Origin: Algoriphagus lacus
Lineage (GTDB): Bacteria; Bacteroidota; Bacteroidia; Cytophagales; Cyclobacteriaceae
Direction: 5' to 3'
Length of the DNA: 64,000 bases
Assembly (NCBI RefSeq): GCF_003583985.1
Contig: NZ_QXML01000001.1
Span: 62,001-126,000 of the forward strand
Part shown: positions 1 through 7,204 of the stretch, piece by piece
Numbering within the stretch: the stretch's first letter is position 1
Layout: each line of letters starts with the position of its first letter
Program-made: the position numbers and the translations under genes
The notes under the pieces: generated by a model
The model's database searches: none
The model's input: the letters and a program-made list of their open reading frames with translations, nothing else
Told to the model about the DNA's origin: nothing

Positions 1-255
1 ATCAAAAAGCACCTCATCCTGATCCTTCATCGTAGCATTTAGCAAACCGTATTCTGTCAGTGCAAGCTGAAATTTGGTTTCTGTGCCCGGCTGGGATTGA
101 TAAGCTTTGGTGGCTAGGGCAACGTTAGATTTCCAACTGTTTTTGTCTTGATCCAAATATGCTTCGTAGCTAAGTCGTTTGATATCCTGAGGAAATCCCA
201 TCGCCATCAAGCAGATCATCATGAGTAAAGTGAAAATTTGAGAGTTCGTTTTCAT
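1..255 (-). CDS. Secreted protein of unknown function, N-terminal part
   Basis: This is the first 85 codons of a minus-strand gene that runs off the left edge. The ATG is at 255. The N-terminus has a charged start (MKTNSQ), a hydrophobic core rich in Leu, Met and Ile, and a plausible signal peptidase site near residue 20, so export is likely. The visible mature part (LSYEAYLDQDKNSWKSNVAL, then ATKAYQ...TKFQLALTEYGLLN) is helical and resembles TPR-like secreted proteins, but no family can be named. A palindrome shared with the neighbouring regulator operon lies 3 bp upstream of the start codon, so the gene is probably controlled by the winged-helix regulator next to it. Confidence 0.7.
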   Translation of the reverse strand, partial: MKTNSQIFTLLMMICLMAMGFPQDIKRLSYEAYLDQDKNSWKSNVALATKAYQSQPGTETKFQLALTEYGLLNATMKDQDEVLFD

Positions 256-258
256 AGT

Positions 259-286
259 ATAAATTGGTTTATATTATAAACTAAAT
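259..286. promoter_or_regulatory. Operator-like palindrome, second copy
   Basis: ATAAATTGGTTTAT at 259-272 is identical to the left half of the palindrome at 1183-1213. It is followed after 3 nt by an imperfect opposite half (ATAAACTAAAT, 276-286). The site abuts the start codon of the secreted protein gene at 255. A shared operator for the regulator encoded at 298-585 is inferred. Confidence 0.55.
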
Positions 287-297
287 GGGCAAAATTT

Positions 298-585
298 TTA
301 GGAAATGTAGTTTTTAAGGTTTTCGACGTATTCTTCAAAGGCTTTCACTCCCATTGGAGTAATGCTGCATGTGGTAAGAGGACGCTTGTCACGAAATGAT
401 TTTTCGATTTTAATGTATCCTGCCTTTTCCAGCTTGTCCAATTGCACGCTGAGGTTGCCGGCAGTGGATTCGGTTTTTTCCTTTAGAAAGGTAAATTCCG
501 CCTCATCCAAGCCAATCAGCAAAGACATAACAGCCAGCCGAAGCTGTGAGTGAAGTAAGGGATCGAGTGGTTTAAATGCGCTCAC
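298..585 (-). CDS. Winged-helix transcriptional regulator
   Basis: This 95-residue protein has the size and pattern of small Bacteroidota winged-helix regulators (ArsR/MarR-like, 'transcriptional regulator' HTH_34 type). Helices around LRLAVMSLLIGLDEAEFTFL and a recognition region TAGNLSVQLDKLEKAGYI are followed by a basic wing (SFRDKRPLTTCSIT). The start is a GTG at 585 that overlaps the TGA of the upstream membrane protein gene (GTGA, 582-585), so the two are translationally coupled. Such pairs usually consist of a regulator and a membrane protein it works with. A perfect palindrome in the promoter of this operon, and a near copy before the gene at 255, are the likely binding sites. The effector is unknown. 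Confidence 0.8.
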   Translation of the reverse strand: MSAFKPLDPLLHSQLRLAVMSLLIGLDEAEFTFLKEKTESTAGNLSVQLDKLEKAGYIKIEKSFRDKRPLTTCSITPMGVKAFEEYVENLKNYIS

Positions 586-1148
586 GACTTTTGGTTTTTC
601 AAATAATATCCTGGAATTAAATACCCCAAGATCATCGCAATTCCGGATACCAAATATTGATCATTTACTGGCAAAGTAAAGGCAATAATAGCCCCGATTG
701 CTAAAATCATTCCTCCCGCACGGACCATCTTTACACGAATGATAGATCCTGTGGAAAACACTCCAACAGCAGCTAACAACAAAATGATGGGGTTGTGACG
801 AAACTCCAAAACAGGCATAAAAGTCAGGATAATACACATTGCACCAAAAATTCCAATCCAGAGTTGTCCGAGAAACTGATCCAAGTGTGTCTTGATTCTA
901 GATTTTCTTCGGCTGTTCCATTCATGGGCAATGCTCCAACCAATAGCGGGCAAAATCAGCAACCAAATCAACCAAGGTTGTTCATATCCTGCTTTTTCCA
1001 ATCCAAAGTGACCCAAATTGCATAGGGCCACAACCCAGCCCCAAAGGAGCAACTGAAAACTACCATCCCCGGCAGCCTCTTTTTTGGCTTCCTGAATCAT
1101 CGAAGTGATCAGTGCCAAGGATTCTTTACTGTTGAGTTCTTTTTCCAT
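582..1148 (-). CDS. Multi-pass membrane protein of unknown function
   Basis: The 188-residue protein starts at ATG 1148. A soluble N-terminal helix (LALITSMIQEAKKEAAGDGS) is followed by about five hydrophobic segments: near FQLLLWGWVVALCNLGHF, WLIWLLILPAIGWSIA, LWIGIFGAMCIILTF, PIILLLAAVGVFSTGS and a C-terminal pair. It resembles small membrane proteins that accompany winged-helix regulators in Bacteroidota, but I recognise no named family. It is the first gene of the operon and overlaps the regulator by 4 bp. The promoter at 1178-1208 is covered by a palindromic operator, which suggests autoregulation. Confidence 0.75.
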   Translation of the reverse strand: MEKELNSKESLALITSMIQEAKKEAAGDGSFQLLLWGWVVALCNLGHFGLEKAGYEQPWLIWLLILPAIGWSIAHEWNSRRKSRIKTHLDQFLGQLWIGIFGAMCIILTFMPVLEFRHNPIILLLAAVGVFSTGSIIRVKMVRAGGMILAIGAIIAFTLPVNDQYLVSGIAMILGYLIPGYYLKNQKS

Positions 1149-1177
1149 TTGTGAGGTTTTTAATTCTTACAACGGGA

Positions 1178-1213
1178 CAAATATAAATTGGTTTATATCA
1201 TAAACCAATTTAT
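1178..1213 (-). promoter_or_regulatory. Promoter of regulator operon with embedded palindromic operator
   Basis: On the minus strand, TTG (complement of 1206-1208) is followed after 20 nt by TATATTTG (complement of 1178-1185), fitting the Bacteroidota TTG/TAnnTTTG promoter. A perfect 14-bp inverted repeat, ATAAATTGGTTTAT (1183-1196) and ATAAACCAATTTAT (1200-1213) with a 3-nt centre, covers the spacer. A repressor bound there would block the promoter. Binding by the winged-helix protein is inferred. Confidence 0.65.
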
Positions 1214-1280
1214 TGAAAAAAATTTTCTCCTTATGATTCAAATTTTAATCTAAATTCGAAAAGCCCTCGATTTCAATACT

Positions 1281-1733
1281 ATGAAAAACATCTTCGATCC
1301 TCAAGTCACCGCAGAATTGATCCAGCGGATCAACCAACTTAAACCAGAAAGCCCTGCGCTTTGGGGCAAAATGTCCGTGGACCAGATGCTTGCCCATTGT
1401 TGTGTGGCTTACGAAATGGCATTTACCAACAAGCATCCCAAACCGAACGCATTCATGCGGCTATTACTGAAAGCATTTGTCAAAAAAGGGGTAGTCAGCG
1501 AAGTCCCATACAAACGAAATCTGAGAACTGCTCCCGCATTTATCATTTCTGAACGAAAGAACTTTGAAGAAGAAAAAGCACGCCTGATCAAGTATCTGGA
1601 GCATACCTTATCCTTGGGAAGGGATCATTTTGAGGGCAAAGAATCGATTTCCTTTGGTCCCATGACAGCGGAAGAATGGAACAATCAGTTTTACAAACAC
1701 CTGGATCACCACCTAAGCCAGTTTGGGGTTTAA
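1281..1733 (+). CDS. DUF1569 (DinB-like) family protein
   Basis: This 150-residue protein matches the DUF1569 family of the DinB/YfiT-like four-helix-bundle superfamily. It shows the pattern PESPALWGKMSVDQMLAHC near the N-terminus and HLDHHLSQFGV at the C-terminus. The conserved His residues (one in LAHC, and the HxDHH cluster near the end) are where related proteins bind a metal. Length is typical. The biochemical role of the family is unknown; a metal-dependent thiol transferase-like activity is only an inference from fold. It starts at ATG 1281, divergent from the regulator operon, and may be affected by the palindrome at 1183-1213. Confidence 0.75.
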   Translation: MKNIFDPQVTAELIQRINQLKPESPALWGKMSVDQMLAHCCVAYEMAFTNKHPKPNAFMRLLLKAFVKKGVVSEVPYKRNLRTAPAFIISERKNFEEEKARLIKYLEHTLSLGRDHFEGKESISFGPMTAEEWNNQFYKHLDHHLSQFGV

Positions 1734-1802
1734 GATTCCGCCAATTGATGATTAGACTTGGAAATGTTAGTTTTAGGTAGGATTTGAAAAAAGCTAACGC
1801 TC

Positions 1803-2291
1803 ATGAAAAAAAGCCTTCTATTTCTATCTCTGGTGTCCTTCGCATTCGGCTCATGCAATAAATCTGCAGATGCCCCAACTGCAGAAGCGGAAACTACCCA
1901 ATCCCAAACAGCATCCGAAAATGCTCCTGAGGCCGTTACCGGAGCTACATATACTGGAGACAATTCACAAACTTCGGTGGATTGGCAGGGAACCTACTTT
2001 GCGACTCTTCCCTGTGGACATTGTGAGGGAATTGAGACCTGGGTTACGCTTAAAGGGGATGGTACCTATGAATACAAGACCAATTACCTAGGCCTGAACG
2101 ATGCTCGTGAAGAGATTTTTACAGGAAAATTCTCCTGGGACGCTGCCGGAGGAATTGTTTCTTTTGAGGGGCTCATCGGAGATTATCCGGGCAAGTTTAA
2201 GGTTGGTGAAAACCAGATTTGGTACCTGAACGCCGAAGGCAAGAAGATCGAAGGGGACCTTGCAAACCAATACATTCTCAAAAAGAAATAA
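1803..2291 (+). CDS. NlpE-like copper/stress lipoprotein
   Basis: This 162-residue lipoprotein has the signal MKKSLLFLSLVSFAFGSC, with Cys18 as the lipidated residue. A Ser/Thr/Ala-rich linker follows, then an NlpE N-terminal-type domain recognised by WQGTYFATLPCGHCEGIETW, repeated strands ending in FTGKFSW, and a C-terminal YILKKK. The CxxC pair in the PCGHC motif is typical of NlpE, which in Proteobacteria senses surface adhesion and copper or envelope stress. Bacteroidota homologues are annotated as copper resistance protein NlpE, with no demonstrated signalling partner. The gene is convergent with oxyR, with only 2 bp between stop codons. Confidence 0.8.
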   Translation: MKKSLLFLSLVSFAFGSCNKSADAPTAEAETTQSQTASENAPEAVTGATYTGDNSQTSVDWQGTYFATLPCGHCEGIETWVTLKGDGTYEYKTNYLGLNDAREEIFTGKFSWDAAGGIVSFEGLIGDYPGKFKVGENQIWYLNAEGKKIEGDLANQYILKKK

Positions 2292-2293
2292 GA

Positions 2294-3226
2294 CTACTTA
2301 AATCGAACAATTTTCCCATGTGCCTTGGAGGTCATCTCATGCGGGATGGCCTCTGTTATTTCCGTGTAGAGCAGTTCCACGAGTTTTTGCTTGAGAAAGC
2401 TTCGGTTGAGGATGATGCTCACCTCGCGAGTTGGGGCTGTTCCGACGAAAGGCCTAAGCCGGGATTTTTCTTCCTCGGATAGCTCATGAGTGGCCAATTC
2501 AGGCAAAAGCGTAAGTCCCTTGTAGCGGTTCACCATATTTCGAAGTCCTTCCAAAGAACCACTTTCGTAATGGAAGTTTTTATGACCAGCCAGACTTTGG
2601 TCGCAAAAACTGATCACCTGATCCCGAAAGCAATGACCTTGCTGCAAAACCCACAGTTCTTCTTTCTTAAGTTGTTCAGGCCGGATTTCTTTCTCCTTTA
2701 GCAATTCATGTCCCTTGGAAAAGTAAGCGTAGAACTTCTCATAAAACATGGGCTTTTCCAGAATCCCAGGTTCCTCCAATGGCGTCACCACAATCCCGAG
2801 ATCCAATTCGTCATTTTTCAATTTCCGAACCACCTCCTCGGTGACCATTTCCTGCACTTCAAGCTTTACATTGGGATATTTCTCCAAAAACCTTCGGATG
2901 AAGAGGTGCAAAAGGTAAGGGGCCAAAGTCGGAATGATACCCAACTTGATTGTCCCGGAAATATCTCCTTTCAACTGGGCCACAAGTTCCAAAATGCCTT
3001 TGCTCTCTGAGACTACTTTTTTTGCCTGAGCAATGATCTGAACGCCGATTTCGGTCGGAATCACCGGCATTTTGCTTCGGTCAAAAAGAATCACTCCCAG
3101 CTCTTTCTCCAGCTTGCTGAGTTGAGCACTTAAAGTAGGCTGGGTGACAAAACAGGATTCAGCGGCATTTCCAAAATGGCGGTGCTTATCCACCGCAATC
3201 AAATACTCCAGCTGTTGAATAGTCAT
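2294..3226 (-). CDS. oxyR: OxyR-type hydrogen-peroxide sensor (LysR family)
   Basis: This 310-residue LysR regulator has an N-terminal winged helix (residues 1-60, LEYLIAVDKHRHFGNAAESC and TQPTLSAQLSKLEKELG) and a periplasmic-binding-protein-like effector domain. Cys199 and Cys208 lie in GHCFRDQVISFC. Spacing and numbering equal the redox pair Cys199/Cys208 of E. coli OxyR, so disulfide switching by hydrogen peroxide is strongly supported. An ATAG-N7-CTAT element sits directly upstream of the start codon, matching half of the classic OxyR operator and suggesting autoregulation. Its neighbours include thiol-redox and hydroperoxide genes (4764 thioredoxin-fold protein, 6088-6953 ohrR-ohr), but which of them it controls cannot be read from the sequence. 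Confidence 0.93.
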   Translation of the reverse strand: MTIQQLEYLIAVDKHRHFGNAAESCFVTQPTLSAQLSKLEKELGVILFDRSKMPVIPTEIGVQIIAQAKKVVSESKGILELVAQLKGDISGTIKLGIIPTLAPYLLHLFIRRFLEKYPNVKLEVQEMVTEEVVRKLKNDELDLGIVVTPLEEPGILEKPMFYEKFYAYFSKGHELLKEKEIRPEQLKKEELWVLQQGHCFRDQVISFCDQSLAGHKNFHYESGSLEGLRNMVNRYKGLTLLPELATHELSEEEKSRLRPFVGTAPTREVSIILNRSFLKQKLVELLYTEITEAIPHEMTSKAHGKIVRFK

Positions 3227-3230
3227 TTTG

Positions 3231-3245
3231 ATAGAAATTTTCTAT
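3231..3245. promoter_or_regulatory. OxyR half-operator at the oxyR promoter
   Basis: ATAGAAATTTTCTAT is a 7+1+7 palindrome that fits ATAG-N7-CTAT exactly. It lies 4 bp upstream of the oxyR start codon. Continuing with 7-nt spacing, the next positions read AAGG and CTCC, so the second half of the canonical tetrameric OxyR site is degenerate. Function as an autoregulatory site is inferred. Confidence 0.6.
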
Positions 3246-3433
3246 GCCAATAAAGGCAATATCCTCCAAATGAGTTCAATCCACAGCCATGAAAAAAGTC
3301 ATAAAACGTCCCTTTTATCCTTCTTATTGACCTATTTAAAAAATTGCCTTACTTATATTTCCCACAGCTGTCAAAAAACAGTAATTTATTTTCTCTATTT
3401 CACTGAAAATCAAAAACCCCAATAACCAAAACC

Positions 3434-4741
3434 ATGAGCAACTCTTCTTTTTCCAGAAGGAAATTTCTGGGCGCCAGTCTTCTTACTTCAGCCGGATTGA
3501 GTTTGATTCCGGGATTATCTTTTGCTGCATCTCCCAACCCACTTTTCCAAGCTGCACATGAACGTGTCCGTTTGGGTTTTATAGGTGTAGGTCGTCAGGC
3601 TATGGGCTTGTTAAACAATTTCATGAAAATCCCAGGAGTGGAAGTGGTGGCTGGTGCAGACGTTTATGCCATCAAGCGGGAGCGTTTTGCGCTGCGGGTG
3701 CAAAAGAATCAAACTGACGCGGGAAAGGCTGTCCTCGCGCCTAAACTCTATGAAGATTACCGGGAGCTTTTGGCAAATCCGGAGGTGGATGCCGTAGTCA
3801 TTGCTACACCGGATCATTGGCATGCACTCATGGCCATCGATGCCTGCAAGGCTAAAAAGGACATCTACCTGGAAAAGCCATTGACCTTTACCATTAAAGA
3901 AGGACAGGAATTGGTTAAGGCCGTTCGCTCCAACGGGGTTGTGTTGGCCGTGGGATCCATGCAGCGTGCCGCTGTCAATTTCCAGACTGCTGCCATGCAT
4001 GTTCAAAAAGGAAGACTGGGGAAAATTTCCCAGGTGTTGGTCCATGTCGGAGACAATCCGCACCCCAAACCTTACGACCTGGCCAAAGAGGAAATACCTG
4101 CCGGATTGAATTGGCAAAAATGGCTGGGGCCAATTCCTGCCTTGCACTTCAATGACCTCCTCAATCCAGGCATCACCCTAAACCCAGATAAAAACGAAGC
4201 CGCATGGGGCGCTTGGCGTTGGTACAAAGAAACCGGCGGAGGACTTATGACTGACTGGGGCGCTCACATGATTGATGTCGCTCAGTGGGGACTCAGTATG
4301 GACCGAAACGGTCCGGTGGAAGTGATTCCGGCCTCCGGAGACAAGCCCCTGACCTATCGCTATGCAAACGGTGTTGAAATGCTGATCACCAAATTTGATG
4401 AAGGACGACAGGGTGTGAAATTCATGGGTGAAAATGGCTGGATCAAAGTTTCCAGAGGGAATTATGATACCTCACTCAAGGAACTGGACCTCGGAAAGGA
4501 GCCCGAAAATTTCACTTTTACTGCACATCACATCGACTTTATCGACTGTATAAGAAAAAGAAAAGACCCAATCGTGCCGGTGGAAATCGGTCACAGTACC
4601 TGTACTGCCTGTACAATTGGGAACATTGCCCACGAGTTGCAAAGACCTCTCAAGTGGGATCCGATGGCGCAGGTTTTCACGGATGCTGAAGCCAATTCCA
4701 AACTGCACTATGCCTACCAAAACGGGTATTCGCTAACCTAA
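3434..4741 (+). CDS. Tat-exported Gfo/Idh/MocA family oxidoreductase
   Basis: This 435-residue NAD(P)-dependent oxidoreductase begins with a twin-arginine signal (SRRKFLGASLLTSAGLSL), so it is folded in the cytoplasm and exported. A Rossmann domain follows (VRLGFIGVGRQAMG near residue 48), then the family motif EKPLTFTIKEGQ and a C-terminal alpha/beta substrate domain (GGGLMTDWGAHMIDVAQWG). Bacteroidota carry many periplasmic paralogues acting on sugars, inositols or glycosides. The substrate cannot be told here. The gene ends 22 bp before the thioredoxin-fold lipoprotein gene and is probably co-transcribed with it. Confidence 0.9.
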   Translation: MSNSSFSRRKFLGASLLTSAGLSLIPGLSFAASPNPLFQAAHERVRLGFIGVGRQAMGLLNNFMKIPGVEVVAGADVYAIKRERFALRVQKNQTDAGKAVLAPKLYEDYRELLANPEVDAVVIATPDHWHALMAIDACKAKKDIYLEKPLTFTIKEGQELVKAVRSNGVVLAVGSMQRAAVNFQTAAMHVQKGRLGKISQVLVHVGDNPHPKPYDLAKEEIPAGLNWQKWLGPIPALHFNDLLNPGITLNPDKNEAAWGAWRWYKETGGGLMTDWGAHMIDVAQWGLSMDRNGPVEVIPASGDKPLTYRYANGVEMLITKFDEGRQGVKFMGENGWIKVSRGNYDTSLKELDLGKEPENFTFTAHHIDFIDCIRKRKDPIVPVEIGHSTCTACTIGNIAHELQRPLKWDPMAQVFTDAEANSKLHYAYQNGYSLT

Positions 4742-4749
4742 AAACCAAC

Positions 4750-4814
4750 TTATCCACAGCCCTATGAATTTCCCGACCCGAAAGATAATTCTGAATTGGC
4801 TGCTTTTATCCACA
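4750..4814 (+). promoter_or_regulatory. Two perfect DnaA-box sequences
   Basis: TTATCCACA occurs at 4750-4758 (in the gap after the Gfo/Idh/MocA gene) and again at 4806-4814 (inside the start of the next gene). Both are in the same orientation, 56 bp apart. They match the E. coli DnaA consensus exactly. I see no AT-rich unwinding element or typical origin genes here, so an origin is not claimed. A titration site or chance occurrence are the alternatives. Confidence 0.3.
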
Positions 4815-5975
4815 GCCTTTTTGATTTTCCAATGTGGAAAAAGCAGCGAGGAATCTACCTCCGCAACGGCTGAAAGTCCATCTGTATTTGTAGCCAAACC
4901 TCAGGTGGTAGCAGAAAAACCAATTGGAAAATTAGCCATTGGTGATCAGGCGCCTCCTTTTAATCTACCGGATGTTGACGGGAAATTTCACAAGCTGGAA
5001 GATTTCTCCGAATCCGATGTTTTGGTCGTAAACTTCACCTGTAACCATTGTCCAACAGCCCAAGCCTACGAGGATCGGTTTATTGGACTGGTGAAGGAAT
5101 ATCAAGGAAAATCAGTGGCTTTTGTGGCAATTTCCCCAAACAGTCCCATTGCGATTTTGCCGGAGGAATTGGGGTACACGGATCTGAGCGACTACCACGA
5201 AGAAATGAAGCTTCGGGCTTTGGATAAGTCTTACAATTTCCCCTATCTCTATGACGGAGATACTCATGAATTCTCTCTCGCTTATGGCCCCACAGCCACT
5301 CCGCATGTGTTTGTATTTGACAAAACCCGAAAGTTGACCTACTCCGGAAGGATCGACGCTTCTGAAAAACCCGGAACTGGAAATTCGGAGGATTTGAGAA
5401 CTGCCATAGAGGCTACCTTAAAAGGAGAAGGCCTTCCCGCAGAATCTGCCCAAACTCCTGCATTCGGGTGCTCAATCAAATGGGCCTGGAAAAATGAATA
5501 CACCATCAAGACCAATAAAGAATGGGCTGAAAAGGAAGTGACATTGGAGAAACTTTCTCCAGCAGGTCTTGCTGACTTATTGAAAAACGACACCGACGAA
5601 CTCCTTTTGGTGAACTTCTGGGCAACCTGGTGCGGGCCCTGCATTATCGAATATCCGGAGTTTGTAACGATTCAGCGGATGTATGGAGAGCGTGATTTTC
5701 AGTTTGTTTCAGTAAGCATGGATGCTCCTGACCAACTAGATAAAGCTTTGAAATTTTTAAAAGGAAAAACTTCGGCTTTGCCCAATTACCTCATGGATAC
5801 AGACGACAAATATGAAGTGATCAAGGTAGTCGGATCAGATTGGGACGGTAGCCTACCGATCACGTTGTTGATTGAACCGGGCGGAAAAGTGGTCTATCGA
5901 GTTCCCGGGAGTATTGATCCATTGGCTTTGAAAAAGGCAATTGTGGATCACCCGATGATAGGGAGGTATTATTGA
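4764..5975 (+). CDS. Lipoprotein with two thioredoxin-fold domains (peroxiredoxin-like plus TlpA-like)
   Basis: The 403-residue protein has a signal segment ending at a candidate lipidated Cys (LIFQCGKSS), so it is probably envelope-anchored and periplasmic. Domain 1 (about 55-215) is AhpC/TSA-like with a CNHC pair at Cys93/Cys96 (NFTCNHCPTAQAYEDRF) and the cis-Pro region GPTATPHVFVFD. Domain 2 (about 260-400) is TlpA/ResA-like with WCGPC (Cys290/Cys293) and a SLPITLLI cis-Pro region. The fusion suggests a thiol-disulfide reductase with two active sites. It follows the exported oxidoreductase gene by 22 bp. The partner substrates are unknown. Confidence 0.85.
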   Translation: MNFPTRKIILNWLLLSTAFLIFQCGKSSEESTSATAESPSVFVAKPQVVAEKPIGKLAIGDQAPPFNLPDVDGKFHKLEDFSESDVLVVNFTCNHCPTAQAYEDRFIGLVKEYQGKSVAFVAISPNSPIAILPEELGYTDLSDYHEEMKLRALDKSYNFPYLYDGDTHEFSLAYGPTATPHVFVFDKTRKLTYSGRIDASEKPGTGNSEDLRTAIEATLKGEGLPAESAQTPAFGCSIKWAWKNEYTIKTNKEWAEKEVTLEKLSPAGLADLLKNDTDELLLVNFWATWCGPCIIEYPEFVTIQRMYGERDFQFVSVSMDAPDQLDKALKFLKGKTSALPNYLMDTDDKYEVIKVVGSDWDGSLPITLLIEPGGKVVYRVPGSIDPLALKKAIVDHPMIGRYY

Positions 5976-6034
5976 TTTTAGGTTCCGTATATGAGATTTC
6001 GGATCTATTGAAGTTGGAAATTTACAGCAGTTCT

Positions 6035-6077
6035 ATTGCAATCAGGATTGAAAACAAGTAGATTGTATTCAATCCTG
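6035..6077. promoter_or_regulatory. Palindromic operator region upstream of the ohrR-ohr pair
   Basis: CAGGATTGAA (6043-6052) and TTCAATCCTG (6068-6077) form a perfect 10-bp inverted repeat with a 15-nt spacer, ending 10 bp before the regulator start. The segment also holds ATTGCAAT (6035-6042) and ATTGTATTCAAT (6062-6073), which resemble the ATTGTA/TACAAT half-sites of OhrR operators. Autoregulation of ohrR-ohr from this region is inferred. Confidence 0.5.
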
Positions 6078-6087
6078 TTTTCCTTCT

Positions 6088-6531
6088 ATGCCAGACCAAA
6101 ATTCCTCCACACTCCAACTTTCCCATCTGCTATACACCAGTTCAAGGCTTCTAATCCAACAAATTCAACTGAAATTGAATGATGTCGGCCTGACTTATCT
6201 TCAGTATTTGGTACTCTCGATTCTTTGGGAACAGGATGGGTTGAAAGTTTTCCAACTGGGCGAAAAGCTCAGTTTGGACTCAGGTACGTTGACTCCTTTG
6301 TTGAAAAAACTGGAAAACCAAAACCTCCTGAAGCGAAAACGGGGTGAAGCTGACGAACGTACCGTGACCATTCACCTGACTTATCCAGGAAAAACCCTTC
6401 AGTCCAAAACTTTGACAGCAATGCAAGAGTTGGAAGAAAAACTGAATCCAATGCTCGGAAAGGAAGTACAATTGCTTTTTCCTGCTGTGGAAGAATTCTC
6501 TAAAAAACTCAAAACCCTTAAGAAGTACTAA
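6088..6531 (+). CDS. OhrR-like MarR-family regulator lacking cysteine
   Basis: This 147-residue MarR-family repressor is arranged like OhrR. The N-terminal dimer helix is LQLSHLLYTSSRLLIQQ, the winged helix is YLQYLVLSILWEQDGLKVFQ then LDSGTLTPLLKKLENQNLLK, and the wing is KRGEADERTVTIHL. It overlaps the ohr gene by one base (TAATG), the usual ohrR-ohr operon arrangement. In OhrR proteins a conserved N-terminal cysteine in this first helix (consensus QLCFALY) senses organic peroxides. Here that position is Ser12, and the whole protein contains no cysteine. It may therefore respond to a different signal or work as a ligand-binding MarR. Confidence 0.85.
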   Translation: MPDQNSSTLQLSHLLYTSSRLLIQQIQLKLNDVGLTYLQYLVLSILWEQDGLKVFQLGEKLSLDSGTLTPLLKKLENQNLLKRKRGEADERTVTIHLTYPGKTLQSKTLTAMQELEEKLNPMLGKEVQLLFPAVEEFSKKLKTLKKY

Positions 6532-6953
6532 TGGAAAGATTGATAGTTGACTACACTGCAGTAGCAGTGAATACCGGTGGAAGAAAAGGTCATGTGCGTA
6601 CTGACGACGGATTGCTGGATTTTGACGTGGCAATGCCCAAAGAAATTGGAGGAGAAGGAGGCAAGACCAATCCGGAACAACTTTTAGCAGCCGCTTATGC
6701 CACTTGTTTTGGTGGAGCATTGGCTTCTGTAGCCGGCAAAACCAGTCTGAGAGATTCAGAAATTAAAGTAAAAGTCCATTTGGGACACTACGGACCAAAC
6801 AGTTTCGGGATTTCTGCTGAAATTGAAGTAAAAATCCCCCAGGCTGATTCTTTAGAACATGCCCAACAATTGGCAGACCTTGCTCATCAAAATTGTCTGA
6901 TCTCCAATGCCACCCGAGGAAGTATGGTAGTGGAAGTCAGGGCGGGCATTTAA
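6531..6953 (+). CDS. ohr: Organic hydroperoxide resistance protein Ohr
   Basis: This 140-residue Ohr/OsmC-fold thiol peroxidase reduces organic hydroperoxides in the cytoplasm. The start at ATG 6531 overlaps the stop of the regulator. The two active-site cysteines are present: Cys59 in YATCFGGAL and Cys122 in AHQNCLISNATRG. The Arg/Glu-containing region near GGEGGKTNPEQLLAAAYA is also typical of Ohr rather than OsmC. Length is normal. A strong hairpin follows 17 bp after the stop, closing a two-gene operon with the MarR regulator. Confidence 0.93.
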   Translation: MERLIVDYTAVAVNTGGRKGHVRTDDGLLDFDVAMPKEIGGEGGKTNPEQLLAAAYATCFGGALASVAGKTSLRDSEIKVKVHLGHYGPNSFGISAEIEVKIPQADSLEHAQQLADLAHQNCLISNATRGSMVVEVRAGI

Positions 6954-6970
6954 TACAGCAAAGTTTCAAC

Positions 6971-6992
6971 TAGGATCCGAAAACGGATCCTA
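6971..6992 (+). terminator. Rho-independent terminator after ohr
   Basis: A perfect 9-bp stem TAGGATCCG (6971-6979) and CGGATCCTA (6984-6992) with an AAAA loop is followed by a T-rich tract (ATTTCTTT). It lies shortly after the ohr stop codon. Confidence 0.7.
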
Positions 6993-7149
6993 ATTTCTTT
7001 CCACCAAAACCCAAAATCAATTTTCCCTGATCGGTACCGCTCAAAAATCCAAAAGACCTTAACTTCCCGACCTAAACAAAATTTTCTAAATGAAATCGAG
7101 CATAATCTTAGCCTCAAGCAGAGAGGTGTTTGTTTGCCAGGCAAGATTC

Positions 7150-7168
7150 TCCCGAAGCGAGTTCGGGA
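7150..7168. repeat. Short hairpin, possible repetitive palindrome
   Basis: TCCCGAA (7150-7156), a 5-nt loop GCGAG and TTCGGGA (7162-7168) form a small hairpin 36 bp before the M14 peptidase start. It has the look of short dispersed palindromes in Bacteroidota, but no second copy is present in this window, so its nature is open. It may act in the 5' leader of the peptidase mRNA. Confidence 0.3.
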
Positions 7169-7204
7169 CAAGCTATTTGACCGCTTAAATTCTATTTAAA
7201 TCAA

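Noticed and set aside
4750..4814. Chromosomal replication origin
   Set aside because: Only two DnaA boxes, no AT-rich unwinding region, no dnaA/dnaN or other origin-associated genes and no skew information.
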